Below are positions 46,514 to 58,571 of a DNA stretch of 64,000 nucleotides, one piece after another. This DNA is from Nectonema munidae (lineage: Eukaryota; Nematomorpha; Nectonematoida; Nectonematidae). The first letter of the stretch is position 1. Every line of letters starts with the position of its first letter. The notes under the pieces are model-generated. The model saw only the letters and a list, made by a program, of their open reading frames with translations. It made no database searches and was not told where the DNA came from. The stretch is from assembly GCA_030549495.1 (NCBI GenBank), contig JAUIRK010000014.1:964501-1028500 (forward strand). The letters are read 5' to 3'. A program made the translations under genes and the position numbers.

Positions 46514-48574
46514 ATGGAAAAAAAATGTGATCTAATGTTAATTCTAAATACTTTATCAAGTATGAACAAAATAGAGCGAGAAAATGCTTGTAATAAATTT
46601 AAAATTTTATCTGAAAAGGGTAAAATTAATTTGTTCGATAACTTGAAAGTTGAAGAAATTTTAACATTTTTCGATTCTGAAGAATTTGAAACAAACAAAC
46701 TTTACTGCAAATATGCTGTTAATAAATTTTTATCACTCCTACTGACAAATCGTTGCAAGAGTATTCAAGAAAAAGACGTTGAGGGAATTGAAATATTTGT
46801 TTTACAGTCTTTAACCGATGAAGAACGCATTGTTAGGATCAGTGCATGTGAACTGTTTACCCTTTTGGTTTCCGAATTTGCAGAAATGAATCTATTATCA
46901 AAACATAAAGGATTTTTATTTGAATCAATTGAAAGGAACTTGGAAAGAAATGAAAAAGGTAGATGTCAAGATTCAAAGCAGATTCTACACAACACAGCCG
47001 GCTGGAAGAATCTCGAAACGATGGTCCTACTTTTAAAAATGTTAGCACACTCTTGTGGAAATGAATTTATTGTTAAAGTAAATGAGTCCAATGCTCTAGG
47101 CCGTATTATTTCTTCAGTTGGATGTCACGTAAATCGCTTTGTAAGGGAAGCATGTTTCAATTTGTTAACGCAATTAGCTATCTCTTGTAACGTTCGAGCT
47201 GACAGTGATAATGGTGTGGCACCCTGCCTCCCTGAATTATTAGCCGTGTGCAAAACAACATTGTCTAATGGTCTTTGCGATAATTGGAGTCAAGTTAGGC
47301 TAGCAGCGCTAATGGCAACCAAATCATTCTATCAAAATTTTATGCATCAAAACGAAATCAGAGATTTAGAAGAGTGTGGAGACGATGTGCTAAAAGTGAT
47401 TATTCCAAAATTGTGTTTGAATAGATATTACATTGCTGATGGCGTTCGGATTTTAGCACAAAGCATCTGGCAAGATTTTTTTCCCCACAATTCAGGCAAA
47501 GTAGTCGTGTCTAAAAATTTGAATGCGTTCATTGACGAATATATTAGAGGAAGTAAGGCCGAAAATCATGGTGTTCGCGAGGCTGCGTGTCTTTGTATCC
47601 AAGAACTGATGAATGTTTTTCCGCGTGAATCCTTGCAATCATCCTTATGCTCTTCAGCAGAAAGAATCGAAGTTTTACTGAAAACTCTCATAAAATGTTT
47701 CGAGGATGAATGCTGGCCTGTTCGTGATATAGCGTGTTCTTCTTGTAGTGCTGTGATTCACAAGTTTCCAGAAATTTGTGTTTCGCACTGGAGCACCTTG
47801 CATTACCTATTTCTTACAAATCTAACAGATTCGATAGCATCCGTGAGACAGGGAGCGGCGCTTTCTCTTTCCAAATCTCTTGTGTCCTTCGACGATGTAG
47901 AATTTTATAAGGAAATTAAAGACGCCATGCTTCAATTTTTCCTCAACTTTGAAGAAAAGCAAAAAAAGTATGAAGAAGTTCATGGAAAAGAGGACTATGA
48001 TTTGACAGAGCACGGAGTCATCGTTAAGAAGGGTGATAATACCAACACCAACCAAACTCTCTACTCGTGTGGTTCTCTTGCTCCTAAAATGCGAGCTTTT
48101 AAAAGTGATGATTCAGTGGAATCTGTAGATTTAGCCGATCCATGGTGCCAAGCTGACGGATTTTTACGTTTCTTCTTCGCTTTATTATCATTAGCAAAGC
48201 CTCAATACACTGAAGAAAAATTCATATGTAATATCTTCCTATCTATAAATGAACTTTTTTACCGGCATAGGGAGTATGCTCAAGAAGCCAAATTACTTAC
48301 AACCTTTTTCACACTCTTACCAGACCATTTTAATTGCATCGATAAGCGGTTGCTAAAAAGGCAGTTGGAAGTTTGCATCTTGCCCAATCTCTTTTTCGCT
48401 TTACGATGTCATGTTCGTCAAACGCAGACGTCAGCTGTTGCTTGTCTTCTCTCATTAGCCAAATTCGTTGGATCAAACATTTTACGCGGAAGAGTGGCAA
48501 ATTTTAATAAAGACGATGTCATTCTATACGACACCCTTATTCATAATAATAATAATAAAACGATCGACGAATGA
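46514..48574 (+). CDS. HEAT/ARM-repeat protein, 686 aa, intronless
   Basis: An uninterrupted frame from ATG (46514) to TGA (48574). The whole protein is alpha-helical in character, with helix pairs that read as HEAT repeats: VREACFNLLTQLA (about residue 213), NHGVREAACLCIQELM (about 350), CWPVRDIACSSCSAVIHKFP (about 400) and ASVRQGAALSLSKSL (about 440). An acidic loop (FEEKQKKYEEVHGKEDY) precedes a charged linker, then a C-terminal helical part ending SNILRGRVANFNKDD. From memory the NHxVREAAC/SWPVRDAAC pattern recurs in unnamed HEAT proteins of animals, plants and oomycetes. There is no enzyme motif, signal or membrane segment. A scaffold role is likely, but function is unknown. The lack of introns contrasts with INTS5 and ARL8. 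Confidence 0.9.
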   Translation: MEKKCDLMLILNTLSSMNKIERENACNKFKILSEKGKINLFDNLKVEEILTFFDSEEFETNKLYCKYAVNKFLSLLLTNRCKSIQEKDVEGIEIFVLQSLTDEERIVRISACELFTLLVSEFAEMNLLSKHKGFLFESIERNLERNEKGRCQDSKQILHNTAGWKNLETMVLLLKMLAHSCGNEFIVKVNESNALGRIISSVGCHVNRFVREACFNLLTQLAISCNVRADSDNGVAPCLPELLAVCKTTLSNGLCDNWSQVRLAALMATKSFYQNFMHQNEIRDLEECGDDVLKVIIPKLCLNRYYIADGVRILAQSIWQDFFPHNSGKVVVSKNLNAFIDEYIRGSKAENHGVREAACLCIQELMNVFPRESLQSSLCSSAERIEVLLKTLIKCFEDECWPVRDIACSSCSAVIHKFPEICVSHWSTLHYLFLTNLTDSIASVRQGAALSLSKSLVSFDDVEFYKEIKDAMLQFFLNFEEKQKKYEEVHGKEDYDLTEHGVIVKKGDNTNTNQTLYSCGSLAPKMRAFKSDDSVESVDLADPWCQADGFLRFFFALLSLAKPQYTEEKFICNIFLSINELFYRHREYAQEAKLLTTFFTLLPDHFNCIDKRLLKRQLEVCILPNLFFALRCHVRQTQTSAVACLLSLAKFVGSNILRGRVANFNKDDVILYDTLIHNNNNKTIDE

Positions 48575-49199
48575 ATGTGAATTTAATTACTTTTTTTTAC
48601 CTTTTTTATTATAAATATACACCCTCCTTTTCAATTTCATTGGATAAAATATAAATACAGTAGACTTGAAATATCCTTGTTATTTCCAACAAATTAAAAC
48701 CAGTTGTTCATGATTAGAGTTAAATAGAAAGAATATTTTAGATTTTGTGATACTAATATTTTTAATTGATATCCATTAGTTCCCTAAGGCGACAAAACTA
48801 GGCTGTGTAAAAGCAATTTATAAATATTCAAAAGTGTATTTTCTACATTTATTGGTAGTATTAGACGAGCATTAATTACTAAGTGTTATGCTTCTTTTTA
48901 AATTCTTTTGACTTTACAAGCAGCAGAAGCTTCCGATCTTTCAGTAATTGCTTAAAAAAAAATTTCATTTGTAAGATAAATAATTTGTCTCTATTCAAAA
49001 TAAATCTTTAAAACATTTTATTGCACTAAAAATAGTCGCTTATACTTCTAAAGTTTCCTTAAAGTAAAAAATATTTTGAAAATTATATTTTCTAGAGCAT
49101 AATATAACTAAAAATGAAGCGTTGCCATTGAGCAATGCAGGGCAGTGACTAAAAAAATTATAAAAAAGTTACTCCAACAGTTGAAAATCAACGTTTTAC
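48575..49199. other. 3' flank of the HEAT gene
   Basis: AT-rich with no canonical AATAAA close to the stop and no coding seen. Confidence 0.35.
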
Positions 49200-49530
49200 A
49201 CTAAATGATGCATTGATACTCTCAACAGTAATAACAAGTGGCTTAGTGCTGATATTTTTATGGCTCTGCCTGTTGATGTAAACTGTTCAGTTGAAGATTC
49301 ATGTGATGAATCAAATTTTTAATTAGATAATTTATCAAAAATTACTAGCACAATGTGAACTTCAGGTAATTCGTGATTTTAGACGACATCGTTACAATTC
49401 ATTATAAGGATTAAAAAACTGATTTTAACAAAGCTCTGAATGAACACATCCCTGTGTTGCCCAAAAACAAAAAATGTAGTCATTCATACAAGTGGTTTAC
49501 AAAAATCATCAAAAAATTTGAAAATTATAT
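49200..49530 (+). pseudogene. piggyBac-like transposase N-terminal remnant
   Basis: A frame reads DIFMALPVDVNCSVEDSCDE, SNF, LDNLSKI, and later ALNEHIPVLPKNKKCSHSYK and WFTKI. This resembles the acidic N-terminus (EDSGDE...LDNLS) and the K-x-x-WxKxD lead-in of PGBD-type proteins. The RTE LINE starts right after it, and a GGGCACTAATGGGTTAA motif at about 51020-51037 could be the other piggyBac end. The match is weak. Confidence 0.35.
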
Positions 49531-49539
49531 ATCGAATTA

Positions 49540-50960
49540 AAGTAAAATAATGAAGAAAATTCAGGAGAATACTTAGAAGACGGGTGGGTATGTGAAGGAC
49601 CAATAGAAGAAATAGAAAGAGTGGAAGTTGAAGCTGCACTTAAAAAGATGAAGAATAATAAAGCAGGAAGTCCTGATTGTATACCTGTCGAAGCGTGGAA
49701 GGCATTAGGAAAAAAATAAGGAGGTATCTTATGGGAACTGATGAAAAGCATTGCAAAGCAAGAAATAATACCACGTGAATGGGAAGAAAGCTTGATTGTT
49801 CAAACTATAGAGGCATATCTCACACAATGAAAATCTGGGAAAGAGTTTTGGAAAATAGATTGAGAAGAATGGTAAAGATATCCGAAAATCAGTTCGGTTT
49901 TATGCCTGAGAAAGGAACAAAAAATGCAATCTTCATTTTAAAGACAATTATTTGAAAAATACGAAGAGAAACAAAAATAGCATGTTTATTGACCTTGTAA
50001 AAGCATACGATTGAATCCCCAAGAAGTATGGCGGTGTTTAAGAAAGAAATTGGTGCCAGAGAAATATGTGAATTAAAAAAAGCAAATGTATAAATATGTC
50101 AAGACACGTATAAAGACTGTATTTGGGAAAACAGAAGAGTTTGATGTTAAGGTTGGCTTACACCAAGGTTCATGTCTTAGTCCTTTTATATTTAACGTAG
50201 TATTTGACGTACTCACAGAAGATTTAAGAAAAGGATTGCCGTTGGAAATTACATATGCTGATGATGTAGTTTGGGTTGGAAAAACCAGTGAAAAAGTTGA
50301 AGAAAGGCTTGAGGAATGGCGTAGAGTGTTGGAAAGTAGAGGCTTGAAAATTAGTAAAGTTAAAACAGAATATTTAGTGATGAATGGAAAGGATGTAGAT
50401 GAAGAAATGGCAGAAGTATAAAGCTGGAAGGACAGTTGATAAAAAGAGTGAAAAGTTTCAAATATCTTGGCTCAACCATGATATTTAGATGTTGAAATAA
50501 ATAGAGGAATTCAATCAGGTTGGAAAAATTGGCGTGATGTGTCGGGAGTAATCTGTGACAGAAAAATGCCGATAAAGCTAAAAGGAAAAGTTTATTAAAC
50601 GATGGTTAGACCTGCAATGTTATGGCTTGGAAACTTTGGCAGTAAAGAAAAGTAACGGAAAGAAACTTGATGTTGCTGAAATGAAAATGCTAAGATGAAT
50701 GAGTAGAGTGAGCAGAAAAGACCGAATAAAGAATGAAGTCATAAGAAAGACGGTGTAGGTAACGAGCTAGTATTGAAAGAATGATAATGAATTGGCAAGT
50801 GGACGGGAAAAGAAAAAGAGGAAGACTGAAGCTGAGATACTGCATAATAGCTGACGGTAAGATGAAAAACCTTGATTTGAAAAAAAACTTCAAAATGGCA
50901 TTAGAAAAAATTAAATGGAAAAGACTCATTTCAAACAGAGATCCTGTATAAAAACGGTCT
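49540..50960 (+). mobile_element. RTE-like LINE, reverse transcriptase part
   Basis: Frames give VEAALKKMKNNKAGSPDCIP, then VEAWKALGKK, MKSIAKQEIIPREWEESLIV, SENQFGFMPEKGTKNA-like, GLHQGSCLSPFIFNVVFDVL, the active site TYADDVVWVG, LEEWRRVLESRGLKISKVKT and EYLVMNG. A tail ends KWKRLISNRDPV and a stop. Many stops and frame changes occur, so it is inactive. A short Lys-rich 3' sequence follows. Confidence 0.8.
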
Positions 50961-51039
50961 AATAAAGCAGAAAAGAAGAAAAATGTAAAGTTTTATTCAT
51001 TTTTTAAAAAAATATAATTTTGGGCACTAATGGGTTAAA

Positions 51040-52920
51040 ACTCACAAAAAAATATGTTTTAAAGCAATAAAATTTATTGGTGAAAATATCGACTTTTATG
51101 CCTTTTCCCCATAAAAGCTTGAAATTTCCAATTTTTAAAAACATTAAACGCACAACTAACTTCGCTTATAGATTAAATATTTTTGAACATTTTACTTCAC
51201 GAAACTTATTTATATTATAGCATTCATTAGGCTGGTGAGCGCAATATACATTTTCAAAAGAATTTTCAGCAAAAAATATATATTTATTTCAAAATTGATA
51301 AAAAAAAATTGTCGGTAGCACTGCAATTGAACATTTTTATTTAAATTCACGTTATATTTTATTTAAAAGTCCAAAAAATGATTATATTTTTGATAAATTT
51401 TTACCTTCTAATGCTTTAGATAATTCATAAATTTACATGCTAATTACAATAATGTCATTTTCCAAAATTTTTTAATAAGCAGCTCATGATCGAATAAAAG
51501 TTACTCAATCAAGGATTTACAGTTTCATACCTGATTATGCTCAAGAATAACCTCTAACAATTGAATAGTTACGAACTTAAATGATATATTCTTTTATCTT
51601 TAACTAAAAGATAAATAAATAACCATATCTATTAAAAGATAAAAATGAGCATATGTATTCAATGAAACTGAATACAATCTTATTTGAACATTCTAAAACG
51701 GAAATTTTAAGGATTTTTATTAACCCATTTTGCTACATATGTAGGAAAAACGAAATGTCTTGCGATACATAACATTCAAAAATAGTAATAAAAGACTGGA
51801 ATTTCCAGACAATAATATTAAGTCATAATCTTTTTATAAACAAGTCTTGTCGTAAATAAATAAATAACTTTTAGAATTATTATCTTTCAAAAGAGAAGCG
51901 GGGAGTTGGAGTTAACAGTAGGGATTCAGAAGCCATGTCTTTTCGAAAGAATCAGGAGTTCTGACTATTTATAATAAATTGCAAAATCGACTCCTGTCTA
52001 ATTTATAAAAAAACTAAGAAAGTTGAATAATCAAATATTCTGAAAACGAATAATAAATATGTGAACAGAACTACAATATGATACGACGCGCTTCTAAGTA
52101 TTGCTTTTTTTAAATATTTGATTTTATTATATCTAATTATTTTAATTTATATTTATCAGATTTTCAAAACATCGATCTATATTTAAATCTGAACATTATA
52201 CTGATTTGATTAATATTTTTTATAATGCAAATAAAAAAGAACTTAAAATAAGTGTAAAATTTTTAATTTTTTGTTTTTTTTAAAATATATTATAAATATT
52301 TTACTGTAAAATAATAAAGACGAGTTTTTCCCTTCACATTTGGTTCCTGAAAAAAATGTCAGATTTTCAAGACTGAAGGATTATCCAAGCAAAAATTTCT
52401 GCCTTGGAAATCTGTTCTCAAAAAAACCTGACTGATGCTGAGGTTGACGTATATCGACGGACGGCTTTTCGTGGCTTGACTGTATTTTTATCCTAAAAAT
52501 TATATAGTAAAAAAATCGTTGATATTCTCAGATTATTTTGAGTCGACAGGCTTATTTAGGGGCTGTCACACCACCTCCACTACACCACTGAATGTGAAAG
52601 GGATAATGAAAAAACTATAAATATACATTCAATCCGAATGAGAAAAATGGAGTCAGAAATATATTTGGTGATATATTACTAATATACTACATAATAATCC
52701 TTCCTTATATAGGGCAAACCTATTCCCATTAAAATCAAAATATAGCAATTTAATTGAGAGATATCTGAATTTTCTGCAAACAGCCTCTTTTTGAATCATT
52801 ATAGAAAGCGATTGTTTTTTAATTTTATGTATATTAAATCTGACAACAAAAGCATAATTATAACGAAACAAATTGAATAAGTTGTACAAATATATATATA
52901 ATATATATACATATACAAAC
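51040..52920. other. Intergenic 3' of INTS5, no gene seen
   Basis: AT-rich. A possible hAT-type end (GGGGCTGTCACACCACCTCC) lies near 52560. No open frame with a recognisable domain. Confidence 0.4.
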
Positions 52921-52927
52921 TAACAAT

Positions 52928-53233
52928 CTATGAATCCCCAACGTCATCTAATGGTTCGCATTTTGGAATGTAGTAGAAGTCTTTGTAGAGGATTCCAAGA
53001 TATTTGATATTTTTTTGGAAAATAGAATGCAAAAGCTGCATGAACTCTGGACTAGGAGCAGGCCTCTCCAAATGGCTTTCCTGGGTCGATGTGGAGAGAA
53101 AACTAGATTGTGGAACAAAAGGATTGTTGTTGAGGTAATTTGAAAGATTGCGCAAAATAAGATGCACTTCATATGGCGAAATTGAGGAAAATAATAAATG
53201 GCATTTTTTGATAGGATAAGGAAAGAAGTTTGA
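52928..53233 (-). CDS. INTS5: INTS5, last exon (C-terminal 101 aa)
   Basis: The acceptor is TATTTATAG. The exon opens in phase 0 with SNFFPYPIKKCHLLFSSISP, then YEVHLILRNLSNYLNNNPFV and ends LHSIFQKNIKYLGILYKDFY plus a short tail and stop (52928-52930). Human INTS5 (from memory) ends with [20 protein letters not shown], then LHSVLHRNIDRLGLFSGRF, an ungapped parallel. Intron 53234-53556 (323 bp) precedes it. Confidence 0.9.
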   Translation of the reverse strand, partial: SNFFPYPIKKCHLLFSSISPYEVHLILRNLSNYLNNNPFVPQSSFLSTSTQESHLERPAPSPEFMQLLHSIFQKNIKYLGILYKDFYYIPKCEPLDDVGDS

Positions 53234-53556
53234 CTATAAATATAAAACAATTAGTTATTTTATGTTCTGAAATTGCTTCTTTGAAAACTAACGTTTATAT
53301 GTTTTTAAATTATTATTATCTGACAATACAAAAGCGTTGAAATTAACGATATCGTAGAAAGAATTTTCAACACTATCACGCTAGATAACTCATTATTATA
53401 GCTTTGATTAAAATACGCGAAGAAAACATTATTTTAACACTCGAAATCAAAAGAAACAAATTTCATTCAACTTATCCTAATTTAACATTTTACACAATCT
53501 TTAAAATGAATGGTATCTTTAGGATTGAATTAAATTAGGAAATTAAAATGCAGTAC

Positions 53557-55525
53557 CTGCGACATGATGCCAATGATGAATGAAGATAATTGGAGTAGTT
53601 GTGGGTCCTTGGTGATACATGACTTCCAAGTGATGGTGCAGTAAATGAGGAGAGAGCGGAGAATAGGATTGCATAAATGGAGGCTTTTGTGATCAGCAAA
53701 AAATGTGAGCAAACTACGTAAAAATGAAAACTTATTAAATGCAATAAGAACAGGCATGCTTTGCTTTAGGTCGCATCCAGTGGTTGTAACTATTGCTTGC
53801 TCATCTAAACTGTCCATACTGAGCCAATAATTATCACTTCCTTCAACACCAAAACATATTAATGTAGGAATATTCAGAGATTGAAAGATTTCATCAATAA
53901 GTCCTTGCAGTGAAAGATGTATGTTATCACTTGTTAAGCAAAGATGGAAAACCGTATCAACCGCAAAGAGCATGTTTACATATTGGTCAGTGCTGGAAGA
54001 TGGATAAGATTGCGTGGATTTCTTATCACTATATGACATTTTTCCAGAATGCAAGAGATATTGATAAGAAAAGCGTTCTGACTTTGAATACACACTCTCT
54101 AACTGTGTAAGTAAAAGCGATTCATCTCTCTCATCATATAGCATCTTTTGTTCATCGAATAAAGCCCTTTTATTATGGGATTGGGAATTTGTGATGGATA
54201 GATATTGATCCCATTTTCCACTGAATATGCCAGAAAAAATTTCACTGAAAACAAAATGTAAAGATTTATCACATTTAGCAATCAAGAGAGAAAGCTCCTT
54301 GATCAAATGTTTCTCCTTATCACTTGAATGTAAAAAGTTTGAGCTTACCACGTTGAAAAAGATGTGCACAAATACCTTAGATAAAAATAAAATGGTCTCT
54401 AAATCTAAAGTTCTATGATCTGGCTTCAAATATATTATCAAGTCGATGAAGGAGGACTGCTGGTGAAAGTTTGCACTTTTTAAAATACATGATAAATTTT
54501 TTTGCAAATAAAATTTATGTCTCAAAGCGTGAGAAGTTCTAAACTTGATTATATGAAGTAGATTTTTCAAAACATTGCCTGGAAAATCATCAACTTCTTC
54601 ATCTTCACGAATCTGGTGGAACAGTTTATCTCCCAAGGATGATATTAGGGATTTAATTGGATTCAAGCCAAAGCATTGGACGGCTTCAATAATGTTCGTG
54701 TATATATAAACATCAAATTTTGTTTGCGCTAAGCATTTCAGTAAAACAAAAGCGGTACCTTCATTGTGAATACTGATACACGCAAAAATAATAAAGCGTT
54801 TAATGTAAACGCGTTCAAAATTCGTGTTTGAGTTTTCGTAAAGAGGAAATAAGCGTGGAATGGAAGAGATTAGGCCGGATACAAAAGGAACTTCTATGTA
54901 CTGCAAAGGGCTCGAAATATCAGAGATAGAGCCTAGTAGCTGTTGTAATTTATGGTTAAACATTTCCAAAACTTTAGTTGAAATACTCTGAATGTTTTTG
55001 GAAAAATCTTCAGAGGAAGATTTTTCATCATATGTAATTTGAGATTGAGATATTTGTAGCAGGAGTTTAAAAACTTCAAAACAATCTTTTTCACAACGTG
55101 TTAACAGGTGAATTGCAAGGGGTAAAAGACTGCTTTCTTTATGATTGAAAAATTTGGCACAATGTGAACTGCGCAAATGATAGTACAGAGCAGGTACATA
55201 AAGTTCCACCTTATTTAATATAAGTGGAAAAATTGTACTTATGATGATGTTCGCTAAAGGCTCAGAAATGGAAGACAACTTAAGGAAGAACGGAATTGTT
55301 TTCGCTTCTTCAAATGAAGGAGATGTGTCGATGCAAGTGGTTGAAAAGATTTCAGAGATACACGCTAACATTTCTTGAGCCATGAGTATAGAAAGCGCAT
55401 TCAAAACGCTGCAAAGAGGCGCAAGCTTGTTAGGCAATTGGCTCGAGATTGACCAGTCTTTCTCACTCAACTCTCGTATGCCATGAACGATCATTTGTAG
55501 AATGAATTCCTTGCCTAACTTCATC
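53557..55525 (-). CDS. INTS5: INTS5, main exon (656 codons)
   Basis: INTS5 is a helical scaffold of the Integrator complex. With INTS2, INTS6 and INTS8 it holds PP2A on paused RNA polymerase II and helps snRNA 3'-end cleavage and promoter-proximal termination. This exon begins (acceptor AATTTTAG, first base completing a Ser codon) with MKLGKEFILQMIVHGIREL, aligned to the human block IISRVLSCGLKDF. It runs through helical repeats to FADHKSLHLCNPILRSLLIY, CTITWKS and IGIMSQ. The donor is CAG, then GTACTG. Reading upstream past the acceptor gives an artefactual longer frame. A GC-poor codon choice matches the other host genes. It looks intact, with no internal stops. Confidence 0.92.
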
Positions 55526-58153
55526 CTAAAATTTACACGAAGATATTTGATTTCTATAAAAGGATACATGCTTTTTTGAAACATTACTATAAATAAACTT
55601 AACTCAAATAGAAGTAAAACCAAAAAACAAATTTTCTAGTTTAAAGAATTGCAAGAAGGGAAAAAGGAAATACCAGAAACCAAAGTTAATGAATTACGAC
55701 CTAACTAATATCTATTTTAAGTGAATACGCATACGTTGAAATTGAAAACTGTCGCATGCATTTCACTTGCTGATATAGTAGAATATAAAAATATTTTAGG
55801 ACAATAAAAAAAAGTAAATTGAAAACGAAAATATCCATGTGATAAAGGAGGGTATAAAAATTTTGATGAAACATTCAAGAGGAAGGAAATAATTATATTA
55901 GCAAAATTGCGTTAATAAAATTTAAGTTATGATTTAGCCTACAGTACAAGTATGGGAATGTTTTTTTTGAAAAAAAAATAAATGCTTCCAAGACTAATAA
56001 TACTTGATTCTAAAATATAAGAATAGATTTTTCAAAATCTTCATGGATTACCGCTCTTGTTAATAATTAAAATTTTCAATATATGATTCATTTACAACAA
56101 AAAAAATCATAAATTTAGTATGAACTATCGGAGATAGTTTTTAATAATCCAAATATTTCCTATACAAATTAAGCAATGTTACCATAAATCAATTTAGTGT
56201 GTAAACAAAATAGCAAATAATTTTTGTCATTTTGTAATTTTCTTCAATTTTAAATTTAGGATTTTACTCTTAAGAACGGTTTCGACCTTTTTGAGTCCTA
56301 TCGTTTGAATACAGTTTGTTGTTCACATTTTTGTGAATCGAGCTGAGTAGAGGTGTGGGTTAATCAAATTTGTTAACTACTCGCTATCATCCCAATATAG
56401 ATATATACCTTATATATGACATGCGATTATCCTCATCTATAAAATACAGATGCACTCTCGATATAACATCGCACTTATTTGTACAGTGATGTTATAACGA
56501 ACCGCGATTGCCGTGACAAACGAGCCAAAAGTTAGCCATAATAGAGGTTACCAGTAATTGCTCAAAAATGGCAAGTTATTTCTTGACATGCTTTGGAAAA
56601 ATGTTTCTGTGCTTTACAAAGATTTAACGAAAATATCGATACCAAAGAAGGTCTACTTACAAAAATAGTTTAATGCAGGAGGGAACGAATGAAATTCGTG
56701 TTAAAAATAGGCAAAAGAATTAGATCTAGTTTTGAAAAGAAAGCGAGCATGAAGACTCGTGCAAAACGAAAGAAAATTGAACGTTCATATCGTTAACACA
56801 AGAGGAGTGGTGATTTTAAACTTTTTTATTCATATTTTATTATATATTTATTATATATGTTATCAATACACAAAATTACTGATAGATTCATGGAATGATG
56901 GTGAATGGTTGATTGTATTTAACATATTTGCGCGTACTCTAAATCCACAAATATTTCGAATATATTAATTTATTTGGTTATTTAAAGAAAAAAGCTGACA
57001 AACGAAAATGCAATTAAGTTATATCCGATAGTTCGACGGATAGAACGGCGTAAGCCTACATATTGAATTAGAATCTCACGCTGTTGAATTCATGTTACTG
57101 TCGACTTTCCGGCCTTTTTTTAAAGATTTAGGGTCCATGGGTTTGCTACATTATATCCGATTTCGCGGTATATCGCGCTATGTTATACCGGGTTCCGACA
57201 TGTATCATTAAAAAATGGTAGGTTTATATAATAAATTTGATCTGATCATACATTGATCTACACGTTGAATAGTGTTGTCTACCATCTCTGAGGCTCAGTT
57301 CGATTCACAGGAATGTGAATAGCAACGTACATCCAACTGGTTACCCAAATCTTCATACATGATGTTTGTTTTTAAAAATTAAAATTTTTATTGATTGAAT
57401 ATCAATAAAATCTTATAACCAAAAAGTATAATAAAATATCAAAATTTAATATTTTACGGTATCGAAAATACTAGATAAATGGAAGTTTTAACGTTTTTCA
57501 TTACAGCCAAAAAATTATTAAGAAAAAAATTGCAAAATTATAACTCTTTTTTGCTGAAATATTTGAATTATTATGTCAAAAACGAAGCGCGGTAACCTTG
57601 TCAAGAAAGTAAGGGCAGTGTAAAAGGAAGTTAACAAATGCGTTGTAAGCTGTGTAGAGTATTTCATCATATTCAAAAATAAGTTCATTTAAAAGTTAGA
57701 AGTTAATAAAATAATATGTATCATTATTTTTTTGTTTTACCTTTGCTTCTAAAAATTTTAAATTCTACTTCCCCTTTATAGCAGTGGCGAATTCAAAAGA
57801 GACCTATCGCCCCCCCCCCTCCATCTTCCATTGCCAATTTTTCACCACATCAGTGTATAGCTCAAACATAATTAGGTTCATTTTGTGAAAGAAGAGTTGT
57901 ATTGCAAATCCGTAACGTGATATGAGTAAATGTTGCTGTGTAATATGAGTAATAAACAGCAATACTCTCGCATTCATTCACAATGTTTCGGAAAAATTAT
58001 TTTAGAAAAAAAATGTATGAAATCGCTCAGGGGTAAAGTATCTTCTAAATGCGCCCTGCTTCTTGACAATAATTACAGTAATGTGTGCGCCTCTTTTAGA
58101 AATAAAAGGAATCGAAAATTTCACGCGTAAGGACTAAAGAAAAGCATATTTAC
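55526..58153 (-). other. INTS5 large intron with a Tigger MITE
   Basis: 2628 bp, starting GTAAAT and ending AATTTTAG. It contains the MITE at 56447-57202 and a hAT-like terminus with poly-C at about 57784-57820. All other INTS5 introns seen here are under 350 bp. Confidence 0.8.
56447..57202. mobile_element. Tigger/pogo-like MITE in the INTS5 intron
   Basis: The left end is CAGATGCACTCTCGATATAA and the right end, on the minus strand, CATGTCGGAACCCGGTATAA, with TA outside both (56445-56446 and 57203-57204). The inner part carries ATATCGCGC- and CCGCGAAATCGGATATAA-type sequence typical of Tigger relatives. 756 bp, no transposase recognised. Confidence 0.65.
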
Positions 58154-58247
58154 GAAATGTAGATAATGACCCAGTCAAAAGACGGAGTATTTTGAGATGC
58201 GGTTTGCAAGATAGATGTTACAGCTATCTCTTTATCCGATGAAAGGT
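58154..58247 (-). CDS. INTS5: INTS5, internal exon (94 bp)
   Basis: Acceptor TTTCTACAG, donor GTAAAT. It reads LSSDKEIAVTSILQTASQNT, then PSFDWVIIYI, joining upstream after CLLDII and downstream to MKLGKEF. The SPHFDWVVAHI block of human INTS5 lies at the same place. Both joins keep frame (phase 1 in, phase 2 out). The 69-bp intron 58248-58316 precedes it. Confidence 0.9.
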
Positions 58248-58316
58248 CTGTAGAAATGCACTTAACTTAAATATAAAATGAAGGGTATGGTAAATATGCG
58301 TAAAAAGAATAAGTAC

Positions 58317-58571
58317 TGATGATGTCAAGAAGGCAGATCATAGAAGAAGAATTGATCCAAAGGTTTAAATCATAAAATGCTGCATGCGAAGATGTCTCCC
58401 GCCTACTCTTATACTTATGAGAGAGTGAAGCGCACAAATTGATGGACCATGGAAGAATTAGGGATACCCATCCAGAAGCATTTTCTGAAATCAAATCATT
58501 AAGAGCATTCTTTGCAAGAAGTAAAGCTTCGATGTTGTCGTTATTTGCCTTATCTGTTAGGACAATCTGCT
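58317..58571 (-). CDS. INTS5: INTS5, upstream exon (255 bp)
   Basis: It reads QIVLTDKANNDNIEALLLAK, NALNDLISENASGWVSLILP, WSINLCASLSHKYKSRRETS and HAAFYDLNLWINSSSMICLL plus DII, ending at donor GTACTT. Human INTS5 has [40 protein letters not shown] and [20 protein letters not shown] in the same order. The acceptor TTTTAAG gives phase 1, or an AG two bases later gives phase 0. The first coding exon (about 80-100 residues in human) lies further upstream and was not identified. A 51-bp GT-AG-bounded stretch at 58862-58912 (ending KACFLICGT) is a weak candidate. The four exons seen encode about 873 residues. Confidence 0.88.

Noticed and set aside
46312-46698. 128-codon minus-strand frame with hydrophobic stretches
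   Set aside because: It overlaps the start of the HEAT-repeat gene on the other strand and looks like its shadow.
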